Assembly: GCA_963969595.1 (NCBI GenBank)
Contig: OZ018416.1
Span: 22,336,065 to 22,400,064 of the forward strand
Source of the DNA: Neckera pumila
Taxonomy: Eukaryota > Streptophyta > Bryopsida > Hypnales > Neckeraceae
DNA: 64,000 nt
Reading direction: 5' to 3'
The notes beneath the pieces are model-generated. The model did not search any database, was not told the DNA's origin, and saw only the letters and a program-made list of their open reading frames with translations. Below are positions 25,040 through 37,092 of the stretch, in pieces. The stretch's first letter is position 1. Every line of letters begins with the position of its first letter. The position numbers and the translations under genes are program-made.

Positions 25040-26291
25040 GAGCATCTCCACCAGGCTGGGGAAATGCAAGCCAGGTTGCAGCCTGTCAATCCGTTTTGCA
25101 AGCCAGGGAAGAAGGGCCGCCCCACCCACGGCTTGTTAACCCCTAAAGGACCGAGGTGATTTTCCGACCAAAAACCATTCAAAACTGTCTTTTCTATTGC
25201 AAAGAGAAAAGAGTTTAAAAAATTGTTTTTTTTTGCATATCCAACCGTAAGATCTTATACTTGACTAGTATATGAATATGTGGAAGAAATTTCAGAAACT
25301 TTGACCAGGTAGATTGCAAGATATATGCATTTAAAGTGAAGAAAACAAGTTTTTTTCCACCTTGCTTGACCAGATTTTTTGGCTTTGAATCTTTTTAGTT
25401 CAAATTTTTTGCACTACTGATTTCGATTTTCTACTTATTTATGTTAAGTAGTTGAGTTGAGAATCTACCAAAAAAATTTAGGAAAAAATCACTTAATTTT
25501 CACTCATTAAAAAATTATTAAATAGAGGTGGGTTTAAGATTGAAGAAAAAACTAAATTGTTAATAGCTTTTAGATGGAATTGAATCACAATAATCCCAAC
25601 GGTGAGATTGTTCTAGCAAGAAAATCTAACCCTTTCTAACAAAAAATTTTGAAAAATTCTCAAAATTGCATTCAAAAATGAATTCTACAACTTATTTTTT
25701 CAAGAAGATGCTTAGATTGCCCGAAAAACTAAGATTGTCCATAACTTTCTCATTATTAGTCCAAATTGAATGAAACAAAGCTTCACATGTAGACAAAAAT
25801 ATAATCTTTGAGGAAAAAATTTGAAAAAAAATTATTTTGACTTTTTGTGATTTTTTTTGTGCTGCCCGCAAAATTCCAATTTTACTTATTGTGCCATAAC
25901 TTTTGCTCCCGGTCATCAATTATAATAAAAATTATATATTCACAAAGATCTCGCAAAAATACACAACCTCAAAAAATCCCAAAAAAATATTACTAAAAAT
26001 TGAGATCGTAGGAACCTGCCTGGACCCAAATTGTCCCCCGAGGGGACAACCGGTCCTTTAGGGGTTAAGAGGCCATCGTGATCCAATGAGCTACGTCCAC
26101 ATTCACTCATCAAGTCTATGTTTGTTGGGAAAGTGCAAAAGGAGCTTGTCTCATGCGGTTTGCAAGCCGCCCTTTGGCTTGCAAAAGAGCCTGGTTTTGC
26201 AAGCCACTGGAGGCTTTTGGCCCAGCCTCTTAACAAGTTCATCCGTTATGCAAGACGGGTGGGGCAATTTTGCAAGCCAGTGGGGATGCTC
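25040..26291. mobile_element. PIF/Harbinger-like MITE, split by a TTAA element
   Basis: The terminal inverted repeats are GAGCATCTCCACC and GGGGATGCTC (right end CAGTGGGGATGCTC), flanked by TAA on both sides (25037-25039 and 26292-26294). TAA fits the TWA target preference of PIF/Harbinger. The interior is made of repeated GCAAGCC motifs. Removing the inserted TTAA element (25136-26068) leaves a MITE of about 320 bp that aligns along its length with the copy at 28370-28735. Superfamily assignment rests only on TSD and TIR. Confidence 0.75.
25136..26068 (-). mobile_element. piggyBac-like non-autonomous element, TTAA TSD, 925-bp body
   Basis: TTAA (25136-25139) is followed by CCCCTAAAGGACCG, and the far end is CGGTCCTTTAGGGG followed by TTAA (26065-26068): perfect 14-bp terminal inverted repeats. 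TTAA duplication plus ends starting CCC are hallmarks of piggyBac. The sister MITE at 28370-28735 shows a single TTAA at this exact place, confirming target duplication. There is no significant ORF. The interior matches 32923-33858 in the same orientation and 26709-27640 in the opposite one. Confidence 0.88.
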
Positions 26292-26708
26292 TAAGGTAGA
26301 CAAGCCTATTTTATTTTTTCAAGGGAACAGTGACCATTGCATTAAAAAATACAGAGAGGAGAAAACAAAGGTAGACAAGCCTATTACCACCCTGGTTTGC
26401 AGTCTGAATATCTTGGGGCCAACTCCAAAAGGGCACATGTTTTTCAGAGGTGTGCACTTGTTTCACTCATTGAACCTAAGTAGGGTTGTATTTTTCCGAT
26501 TAAAATTGTAATTTTTGTAAATTTTTGAAATGGATTGCCCTGAAATTACAAAACCGCCCATAGAATGGAGTCGTATACATCCCATAACCAATCTATGACC
26601 GCCTTTCCATGTATCTAATGTCATTTATTATTACTATTATTATTTTCAATATCTAATGTCACTTAAATACTCACCAATAAAGGATTGACACGTTACGCCT
26701 TATTGGCA

Positions 26709-27640
26709 TTAACCCCTAAAGGACCAACATGCGTTTTTTGGCTGTATAGAAATTTTGGGCAAGTACGTGTGACTAGAGATATCCATATTTGAGGCTGAAA
26801 TTTTAATAGAAGGTGGGGACGAGGAATATCTTCATGTGTACCAAGTTTCATGACATTTCAACATACGAGTCAAAAGTTGTGACCTGATATGTTACTTTTT
26901 TTCGTAACCGGGCAGTTTGGGCAGATCAGAAAAAATCATTTTTTCCGGAATTTTTTTTTTGAAATTGGTTATCTACATTTATATATACTTAAAAAGCTTT
27001 GAGTCATTCCATTTCACTTAATGAGTCAAAAGTTATGAGGTTTTTTGGTTTGCGGGCAGTTATGGATTCTCTACTCTAAAAAAAACTTTAAAGTCGTTTA
27101 TTTAACTCAATTTTCAATATTTTTGGAAAAAAATAAAATCCTAGGATGTAGATTCATTATTACAACATTACAACCGTTGGGATTGGCATTTTTAAATTCC
27201 ATGATTAAATTTTTAACAATTTAGTATTTTGAGTCATTTTCTACTTCTTTCTACTTACTATTTTTTTCCTATATGTTGTACAATTCCAAATGATGTGAAA
27301 TTTTTCAAGCATATAGACAACTTGTTTAGGAAACTGAATTCAAAGAATCACCACCTTTATCGGCATTTTTTCATTGAAAAGTGAGCTTGCAAAGTGCAGC
27401 TGCCCGTTTTTTCGCAGGATTGAAAAAATGGTTTTCAAGACTTTGAATGCTTATATCTTATGATCCACACGGTGGAATTTTCTGAAATTTTTACCACATA
27501 TTTTCAAAATATCATACTACAAGATCCTACGGTTACATGTGTCAAAAATTGTTTTTTTCCAAAAATTTGGTAGTTGTATTAGAAATGGCAGTTTTGGAGT
27601 GTTTTTGGTGATTACACAGTCATGAAACTTTAGGGCTTAA
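26709..27640 (+). mobile_element. piggyBac-like non-autonomous element, 924-bp body
   Basis: It begins TTAA plus CCCCTAAAGGACC and ends GAAACTTTAGGGC plus TTAA (27637-27640). Body length is within one base of the 25136 copy. The interior aligns with the reverse complement of that copy, for example AACCGTTGGGATT and AACAATTTAGT. The right terminus has several substitutions, so the copy is older. It is non-coding. Confidence 0.82.
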
Positions 27641-27751
27641 TGCACTAATTTTGTCACGAAATCAAATGGATTTGGATGTTTTTTGGAGTGGAATTGGAGC
27701 TAAAAGTAGGATGATGGAATTGGCTTGTGAACAGAATTGAGCTGGTCTATC

Positions 27752-28025
27752 TTAACTCCTAAAGGTTCAAACAACGTTTTTTTGCAACATAGAGATTTAA
27801 TGCAAGTAATTACTAATGGAATTTTTATTTTTCCTTTTGAATTTTTCACACATCATAACGTGTGATTGAGGAGTAGCTTTAAGGTACGACAATTTTCATA
27901 ACTTTTGACTACATGGTTAAAAAGTTATTGTAATTTTCATTGCTTGGTAGGCAGCCCGGGCAGCTCAGAAAAAACCACTTCTATAAGAAACAAAATTTTG
28001 AAATTGGTTTTCTAGATTTATATGT
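27752..28025 (+). mobile_element. Truncated copy of the TTAA element family (left end only)
   Basis: TTAACTCCTAAAGGTTC begins a copy whose interior follows the left part of the 26709 element (TTTTTTGCAACATAGAGATTT, then ACTTTTGACTACATGG). Homology stops at about 28025, after GAAATTGGTTTTCTAG, and the right half is missing. Confidence 0.65.
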
Positions 28026-28369
28026 ATGTTCATTACAAAATCGATTACAAAATTGATTTCAATATTCATTACAAAATTGAATTATACAGGTTTCAATTAG
28101 CCAAGAATATGCTGCATGATAGCATGCTGAGTACACTTGCTTTGGCCTGTTTTCAAGGAGATGGTCGGTTATGTCAAACCTGTTTCATGTGCAGAATAAA
28201 AGGGACACCAGATGACCAGACTCCGTTGTCAAACCCACGCACAAGTTCCATGGGGCCGGCACATCCACCCAGTTTCAATGTTTCCTGGTAAGAGCAAATA
28301 TTGTTGGATTTTGTCAAATTGAATCCAGAAATATACTCCCTCCATGGGACCAACTGGAATACTAATTAA

Positions 28370-28735
28370 GAGCATCACCACCCGGCTTGCAAAATGCAAG
28401 CCAGGTTGCAAGCCTGGCAGTCCATTTTGCAAGCCGGGGAAGAAGGGTCGCCCCACCAGTGGTCTCTTAAGAGGCCATCGCCATCCAATGAGCTACGTCC
28501 ACATTCAGGGATCATGTCCTTGCTTTTGGGGAAAGTGGAAAAGTGTTTGTCTCATACGGTTTGCAAGCCGGTTTGCAAGCCACCCTTTGGCTTGCAAAAG
28601 AGCCCGGTTTTGCAAGCCACAGGAGGCTTTTGGCTTGGCCTCTTAACAAGTTCATCCATTATGCAAGATGGGTGGGGCAATTTTGCAAGCCTCTCTTAAC
28701 AGGTCATCCAATATGCAAGACAGGTGGGGATGCTG
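28370..28735. mobile_element. PIF/Harbinger-like MITE, intact sister copy with empty TTAA site
   Basis: The ends are GAGCATCACCACC and GGTGGGGATGCTG, flanked by TAA (28367-28369 and 28736-28738). The internal GCAAGCC-rich sequence matches 25040-26291 with the TTAA element removed. The single TTAA at 28467-28470 is the unoccupied insertion site. A 30-40 bp stretch near the right end (CTCTTAACAGGTCATCC and following) repeats the sequence just before it. Confidence 0.78.
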
Positions 28736-28738
28736 TAA

Positions 28739-29421
28739 GTATCCACACTATCCACTTGTACACTTGTAAGCAAACCACACTATTCATTCTTATAAGCAAT
28801 CCACACTATTCATAACTGATTGTTTACCAATGAGGCAGGGGTCCCTTTTGTGTCCTTCAAAAGGAACCCGAACATTGAAACAAAATTGTCTTGTATGGTT
28901 ACTTAGCCAACCCCAATCCTTGAATAAATTGATTGGTCCATCTTAGGCATCTAACAAAGCATAATATCTTTCCAGCATGGGGAGGACCATTGACTAGTTA
29001 TACAATATACTCCCTCCATGGGTCCAACCTGAATAAGTATCTACTCTCTTATAAGCAATCCACACTACAATATTCATAACATTATTAACCTATGAGGCAA
29101 GGGTCACTTTTATGTCCTTGAAAAAGGAACCCCCAGTCTTAATATGGCTACTTAGCCAACTTCAATCCTTGAATCAACTGATTAGTCTATCCTAAGCATC
29201 TAACAGAGCATAATATCTTTCCAGCATAGGGTGGACCTGTCCATTGACTATACATTGTTATGTTCTTTTCTCTCAGCCTTACAAAACAAGCATACATGAA
29301 TAATTTGAATACTTGATGATTGTTCAAGAAGTCAGCTTGCTCGTATTCACATTGAAAGCCCCATTGTCTCCAAGGGGGAAAAATTAAAGTTTGGGCAAGC
29401 TTTTATGATCTTAATTTTAGT
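28739..29421. repeat. Two related short repeats between MITEs
   Basis: 28790-28990 and 29055-29235 resemble each other, sharing phrases such as AAGCAATCCACACTA, CAATCCTTGAAT and ATAATATCTTTCCAGCAT. This indicates a local tandem duplication of about 260 bp. No coding sequence is seen. The unit also contains a Stowaway-like end, TACTCCCTCCATGG, at 29012. Confidence 0.6.
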
Positions 29422-30320
29422 TTAACCCCTAGAGTATCAAAGTCCCCTCGAGGGACACTTGGGATTTCGGGCAGGCTTATACGGCTTGAAATCTTGACCT
29501 GATTTTTTGAAACTTTTTTTGGAGATAGGAAATCACATTACCTTTGTAAAAATATAATATTTTTTCCAATCAGTGCCGTGGAGCAAAAGTTATGCCACTC
29601 GAAGTCAAAAAACAGTTCGTTGGGCAAAAAAAAAACTTTAAAAACTTTAAAAAAAATATTCTTCATTTTTTTTACTCAAAGATCATGTTTTTTTTTACAC
29701 TTGAAGCCTTGATTCATTCTATTTGGACTCAGAATGAGAAAGTTATGGACAATCTTGTTTTTCAGGCAATCTAAGCATCTTAAAAAAAATAACTTATAGA
29801 ATTCATTTTTGAATGCAATTTTCAAATTTTTTCAAATTTTTTTTTGACAAGGTTAAATTTGTTTGTAAGAACAATCCTACATTTGGAATTATGGTGTTTT
29901 AATTCCACCTACGAGCTATTAACGAGTTAGTGATTTGTTCTATTTTGGACCTACTTCTACTTAACAATTTTTTTATATGTGCAAATCACATTTTGACATT
30001 TTGAAATTTTTTCCTGACTCTAAACTCAAATGTTCAACGCAAATTTTTTTAACTTAATGGTGTGTAGTGCAAAAATAATCTACAAATGGCCGTCAAAGTC
30101 ATCTGAAATTGCAGGTTGCAGTTCAAAAGAACTTCTTTTTCCAACTGCAAATGCTAATATCTTCCAATCCATATATCAGATGAAATCTTGCTCTCGTCAA
30201 CCTCTCACTTCTAGTGTACAAAAAAACTTCCCTAAAAATCTAAAAGTCCTCCATACAGTGAAAATTATAGATGGTAGATTTGACGCAAATTCCGGAGGAT
30301 TCGTGGGTCAAAAATCTTGA
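29422..30320 (+). mobile_element. Degenerate copy of the TTAA element family
   Basis: It starts TTAACCCCTAGAG and contains the GTCCCCTCGAGGG motif seen inverted near the right end of the 25136 copy. The interior follows the reverse complement of that copy through GAGAAAGTTATGGACAATCTT and TTTTGAATGCAATTTT. The right terminus is not recognisable. A 96-codon ORF at 30030-30320 lies in it and is probably chance. Confidence 0.65.
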
Positions 30321-32922
30321 AACCAATCATTTACAAATAATTCATCAACTATGAACTTCTTTAGTATAAAAAATGTTTAGAAACTATTCAAATTATTGTT
30401 AATTCTTTGAATAAAAAGAGAAGAAGATTCATGTACATAAATTGCTCAAAAAATTTAAAACTTTCACCATAGGTGTATATTATATAGTATATAACATCAA
30501 AATATAAACCAAAATTACCTTGTCATTCTAATATTAGAATATCAACAAACTATATTTATAGGTCCAAATTTCAAATTGCAATAAATTATTAAATTAAAAA
30601 AAAAAAAACAATTGGAGTAAAAACTAAATTTAATAAACTTCAATTCATTCATTAAATAAAAATTCACAAATTTAATAATTCAATAGTAAGGAAATATTCA
30701 ATAATATTTACTTAAAATGCACTCAAGCAACTCCTCATACAAAAATTTAATGAAAAGTTATTTTTTTCATCTTGCAAACCCTCTTGGAATCATTGAAAGA
30801 AAACAAAACATCTTTGTTGTCAATTTAGGGTTAAGTTGAACTTTAAGTAATTTACAAATTACAAATAAGTCTTTAACCCTGAAGAGACTTTGTAGAGACC
30901 TATTACCAAGATACTTTGCCAAAAAGGATCCAATTTATGGACCAATAGGTGCATTGGTTATTTCTACAATAATATAAAAGTCATCCGTTGGCCATTTTTA
31001 AATTTTAGGCCTTTGCAAAGTTTCAAGATTATTGTTTTTTCAATTTCAGCGAGGGGAAGTGTAATGCTTACTATGTTTTATGTGTAGCAGTGTGGATTTC
31101 ACAATAACACTTTGGAATACTACATCCATATGCCCAAAGTTTCCTAAGTGAGATTAATTGTAGAAAGCACCACCTATCATTCATGAATTTTTTTTAAACT
31201 GCTATAAATTTGAAATGCTTATAGTGTTTGTCAAATACATACCTAGTTTCATCCCCAAATGACTACACATTCAAAATTTGATCAATGGAAGAATGCAAAC
31301 ATGTCACAAACATATACAATGTTTGTTTTCTTATCCATCGAAATGTTTTTAGGTTCTTGACTTAATTCTCTTACATTTTTTATAGTATAGACTTTTACAA
31401 CTTTCTTTTGCAAATCTTCTATAATTCAACGATTATAAGTATGTTTTAGTCTTAAAAACTATTTTTTTAGTTTAAGAAATGACTTTTGAGAAATGATGAA
31501 AAAATAAGAATCTTTAAAAATCCATAATTCAAAATTAACATTTCAAACGTAAAAAAAAATCTTATGGAAATTACAAATATTAAATCTACAATGAACTTTA
31601 GCAATAATTTTCAATTTAAATGTATATGTATACATATGATCTATAGATTGTGTTTTCCACCTTCTGTTTGAAAGTCATTACTTAATTATTATTTTAATAA
31701 TACACAATATAGAATAAAAATGAAAATCTTACAATTTTAATAATATTCCTTCCGTCCCAAAACAATCTTCCTACTGGATAAAATGTTATGGATTAAGGTT
31801 GAAAATAACATTTTTGACATCCATTTTGCATTGTAAGTAGAGTTTAGTGCATTCCTAGAGTTTTGAAAACTTTGAGTTTTGTAGCCCTTTTCAAAATGAA
31901 TTTTTGGATTATTGAAAACTAGAATTTTTTGGACATTTCTAAAGAGCACCAATGATCACTTAGTTGTTGAGTATGAGGTTGTCATTTTGTGGGCAATTAG
32001 TATGGGCCCAAGATCATATATAAACCTTTGTTCCACCTCCCAGAGCTTCAATTCCTTCAATCAAGCAACATCCATTCAAAGAGATGCAAAAAATAAGAAC
32101 AAAAAATGTAAAATGACCCCTTGAATCATTTTATCTGTCTTTTGATTGATGATTGCATGGATGGAGGGGGCAAAGTTGTTTTGCTAGTCCTAGATAGCAA
32201 TCCAAATCCAAATTTGACCAATTTGCAATGTCACAAAGTGCAATAAGAAGATCACTTTGGGACAAAAATTATGGCCAACTACTACTTGGCGCTTGCTATG
32301 CTATGCATTCATCATTAGAATTTTATTAGATAAAATGCAAAACAAAAATTTCAATAAATCTTCAAATTATAATTACAAAAATCCTTGTATAATTTTGTTT
32401 ATAAGTAAGCATATATTGAAATGTACAATAGAAATTCATTGAATGATGAATGAAATATATGCAATGGTGAATACTATAAAAGATACACATTTATTGTAAT
32501 GCATTCAAAAGTCAACTCAATTGTTACGAACAATGGCAACCCAAAAACTTGGTGAATTGAAAAGAAAAACTTGTAAATTTCAAAAACTTCATGAACAACT
32601 TAGTTGTTGTGAAATCCAAAATCCCTTCAATTGAATACATTTCTCAAATCATTTGGTAGTAGCAATAGAATTTTGAAAACATAAAAGTTGTAAAAGTGAT
32701 ATTACAGAGGTGATTGCAAACTACTATTCTATTTTTGTAGTATAACATTTTGTGAAAATATTATTTTATGTATGCATGATTGAAAATATTTTTATAGAAT
32801 ATTAAAATTAGTTATTTGAAAGACTTATTGAAATCATTATCATGCATTCTATTCAAATATATCAAAATTTTACTAATATGTGATACAATGAATGCGTAGC
32901 ATGGCAAGCATGAGCCCCTATA
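30321..32922. other. AT-rich intergenic region, no gene recognised
   Basis: Very AT-rich. About 31200-31720 belongs to the dispersed repeat also present at 340-1060 and 34300-35000. A stretch starting at 31740 (TTCCTTCCGTCCCAAAACAA) and ending near 32265 (TTTGGGACAAAAATTATG) looks like the two ends of a decayed Stowaway-like element of about 520 bp, but a clear TA duplication was not established. Confidence 0.4.
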
Positions 32923-33858
32923 TTAACCCCTAAAGGACCGAGGCCCTTTTTATACCAAAAAACACCCAAAACTGCCATTTCTATAGCAAAAAGTAAAAAA
33001 TATTGAAAAATGTTTTTTTTTTCACATCTAACCGTAGGATCTTACAACTAACTAGTACAAGAGTGTGGAAAAAATTTCAGAATTTTTGATCGTAGAGATT
33101 GCAAGATATCTGCGTTTAAAGTGAAAAAAACAAAATTTTCAGCACATTGCAGGACTAGATTTTTTGACTTTGAACATTTTTAACTTAAAATTTTTGCACT
33201 ACAAAGTTTTGAGCTTTAAATCTTTGTAGTGGAGAATTGAGTTGAGATTTTAGGAAAAAAATATTCAAAAAAACTTAATAATTGTTCTTTAAAAAATTGT
33301 TAAGTAGAAGTAAATACAAGATAGAAGGAAAATCTAAAATATTCATATATTTTAGAGGAAATTAAAATGCACTAATCCCAATGGTGAGATTATTCTAACA
33401 AGTAATATAATCCATGCCAAAAAACAAAACTCTAAAAAATATGAAAAATTGCATTTAGAAATGCTTTCCTAGAAGTTATTTTTTTCAAGAAGATACTCTA
33501 ATTGCCCAAAAAACAAGAATGTCCATAACTTTCTCATAACAAATCCAAATGAAATGAATCAAAGCTTTCTAGATAGACAAAAATATACTCTATGAGAAAA
33601 ATATATAAAAGAAAAAACAAAGTTTTGTCCATTTTTTTTTTGCTGCCTGGCCTGCCTGCCATCCCTTGTTTTGAGCTTATTTGGTTATAACTTTTTTTCC
33701 TGGGCACCGATTATGAAAAAAATTATATTACCACAAAGCTTGTCAGTTTTTCTATCTTCAAAAAAAGTTTCAAAAAATCACGACAAAATTTTAGCCCGTA
33801 GATACCTGCCCAAAAACGCATTTGTCCCCCAAATGAACAACGGTCCTTTAGGGATTAA
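32923..33858 (-). mobile_element. piggyBac-like non-autonomous element, 928-bp body
   Basis: The ends are TTAACCCCTAAAGGACCG and CGGTCCTTTAGGGATTAA, both carrying TTAA. The interior matches 25136-26068 throughout in the same orientation, for example CAAAACTGCC near the left and TTGTCCCCCAAA near the right. One substitution lies in the right TIR. No ORF of note. Confidence 0.86.
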
Positions 33859-36800
33859 TGGTAGCATTTGTGATATTACAAAGGGAGTTATGATTTTAGT
33901 AGTATGATATGAAGATCAATTTCGGATGGAGAGAGTATAATTTTGGGATTTATCTACCACCGTGGCCTTTAAAAGATTAGAGTCATGAATATTTTCAAAT
34001 CATACAAGCATTTTTGATCAAGGAAGCCCATATTCGGAATAATAAAACCAAAAAGGAGTTATATACCATTTTTGAATACCATAATCATATAAGTTATGTA
34101 ATATTGAAGATTGAAAGTTGTAGACATCGTCTAAAACAATCTAAAGATCTACAAGATAAAATCCACAAGAATTAATTGATTTTGTTTTATTCATCATTTT
34201 TTCAATTGGGTCAATTTGAGGCCATTTGATTGAACATCAACCGCTAGAGGACTTTAGGGGTCAATAAGTTCATATTCAAAACTTGTTACATCTACTGTAG
34301 ATGTCATCATTCGATTTGATGATGTCCACAATGAACACATCTAAAAACTCCATTCTATAAAGATAAATGTCTATCAATTTATAGTAGTATTTATTGATAT
34401 ATGAAGATGCTTTTTGAACCCTTGAACTTGCAAATGTCTACCAATAATGGGCATAGTCTAATGGTTTGTATTATAAGAATTTGATCTACCTAAGCAAAGC
34501 TCTCAAAGTAATGTTTGTAAGCACATAGAATCCTATTTTACCTATTCCAACCTCTAATTTTTTGTAGATTTTTGTGTTAGTTATTTAACATTTGTATTGT
34601 ATAGATTTTTAAGACTTTAAGTTGCAATTATTCTTTATTTCAAAGGATACAAATATGTTTTACATCCAAAAACACACATTTCTAGTTCAAAAAATGACCC
34701 TTTAATAACAAATGACATAAATAAGTAAAATAGAAAAACTTAAAAATATCACCATAATTAGAATTTAAAATTTTGAACTCAAAAAGAATAAATTCTTGAT
34801 AAAATTACTAGATTTCAATCCACAACTAATATTACAAGTTAATTGATAAATGTTGGTTAGTATAATTGTAGATTCAGTCTTATAAACATGATCTATAAAT
34901 GGCACGTTATAACTTCTGTTTAAAAGTCATTATAAATTACTTTCTTAAATTGCATTGCATAGTACATCTTTATAATTGTGGAAACTTAAACTATCCCTTG
35001 ACACTTTAGTTTTGAAAACAATACTCAAGATTTCAATAAAGTCTTAATTCTAATAATTTATAGATTGTAAATTTCAAGGACCTATAAATAGCTTGCAAGT
35101 TTTCAATATTTGCAATAATATTTGGATTGTACAAAAGTCTTCATCCATTTTTACTATAGTTGTGATTAAATGGCATTTCAGTGTACAAGTTTTTTTAGGA
35201 TTGTAACCCAAAATGCAAAATGGGGCTTGAAAAATGGTAGCAAAATTAGAGAACTAAACTGCTTTATATTGCAAAATTTTAAATTTTGGCATAAGTTGAT
35301 GTATAGCTTTAGAAATAGAAGCTTCTTTCAACATGGTTCAATTGTTGAGGATTGCCATTGTTCAAAAGATCACCTATATGTATTTAGATGAATTAGTTGT
35401 TTCAACCATACACTTCTTGGTAGGTCTTTTAGACTTTCTTGCCATGTTTAATTAATAGTGAAAAACACAAGTTTATTCCCATAAACAAATGAAATTTAAA
35501 TGCATGTCTTCAGAGACTTTTTGCTTGGAAGATTATATAATTCATTGACATAAAGAATGATCAAGTATATATGAACCATCAATTATATGAACGTGAATCC
35601 ATGGTAAAAATATTGTATTTTCTATTTTTATATTTGTTTAAACAATCTATTACATATTATAGATAGTACAAAATAATCGTTCAATTGCCCTAATAAAGGC
35701 ATTGAAAAAATCACTCAAGTCATGAACTTTTAACTTCTAAGTCATGACATTTGTTCCAAGACATTTGCCTAAAGACTTGTTTTCAAAATAAGAATTGCTT
35801 CATCACATAAATGAAGTCTAATTGCAACCCATACTAATCAAATTCATTGAATCAAATTCCTTGAATCAAAAGTTATTTTTTTGGAAATTACTTTGAGAGG
35901 GAATTGGAAAAGAAATAAAATAATGCTGCAAATGTCTGAATATCTAAAAAAGTAAAAAAGGGCAAAATGTAAATCTTAGAAAAATAAATTTGCCACCCTC
36001 TTAATGTTCCTATAATTAAGGTGCCAAATTCTTGAAAAAAAATTTGTTTTTCTTTTACTAATTCTACAAGTAACTGTCAAACCCAAATTCAATTAATTAT
36101 TTGGCATGAAATGCTGACCCAAATGGCCAGATAGCCGGGTACAGTGTTGTTGAATTTGAAAAAATTGATTATACAAAATTGATAAATGAAGATAGATTGG
36201 TCACTGGGAGACAAGAAGCTGTTTTAGCATCGGAGACACTAATTGTCAATTCCATCCAAGTTAGGGGACTCCTTGGTTGGATCATCACATCCTTTTACCT
36301 GTATAAATAAATAACACCTACTACAGGTACTCTTTAGCCCATTAATCTATCCCATGCTAATTTGACATTTGACACTCACAATTTACATAGGTGCTTGAAG
36401 TGCTAGAAAAGATAATTTTGAATTTCCATTATATATTGGAAATATATAAAACATAATTTTTTTCATGTACAAACAGGCAACCTGATGGGCTCATAGAGTG
36501 GTGGAGAACCTCAGTCTCTTGAAAAGATATGTTTGCTCCACCCAAGCAGAAGAGGCCAAACCTACCAGTCAAGGATCATATATCGCATGAGGATTGTCCA
36601 GAAGTAACGCAATAATGCCCAGTAAAAACCGCCGAACAGTATCATATTGACGGGTCCATCCATGTTTAGCTTCACGACTGCCTGCAGCAGACTAGATTTC
36701 CCTCACAGACTATCATACCCAGTTAACAAGCTTGCTGCAACAAGTAATATCAAGAGTATGCATCTACAATAATCTGCACAAGATTGATTAATCATGAGGT

Positions 36801-37092
36801 ACAAAATCACAGGAGTCTAGCTACAAGCAAAGTGAACATGACACGACAATCCTTGAAGAATACTCTACAGAGTTCTTGAATAATCGCTGGTGACATAGCT
36901 GGTGCTGAAATGCACCAGACATGAAAAGAATTAGGTTTGGAAGGCAACAGTACTTGAGTGACCTCATTTGCGAGGACACAGTGACTCGTGCAATTTGAAT
37001 ATTGCTCCAGCAGTGAAACTGGTCTCCCAGCAAAGAATATAAGCGTGTAGGTTCTAAGAAGTCTAACGCAGAACGTTGACGATAGTGATGAA
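33859..37092. other. AT-rich intergenic region and EXS gene 3' flank
   Basis: 34300-35000 is a copy of the dispersed repeat seen at 340-1060. A CTTTAGGGG end without a clear TTAA lies near 34250. No gene is seen up to about 36700. From about 36500 the base composition rises toward that of genes, consistent with the 3' UTR of the EXS gene, whose stop is at 37093-37095. Confidence 0.4.
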
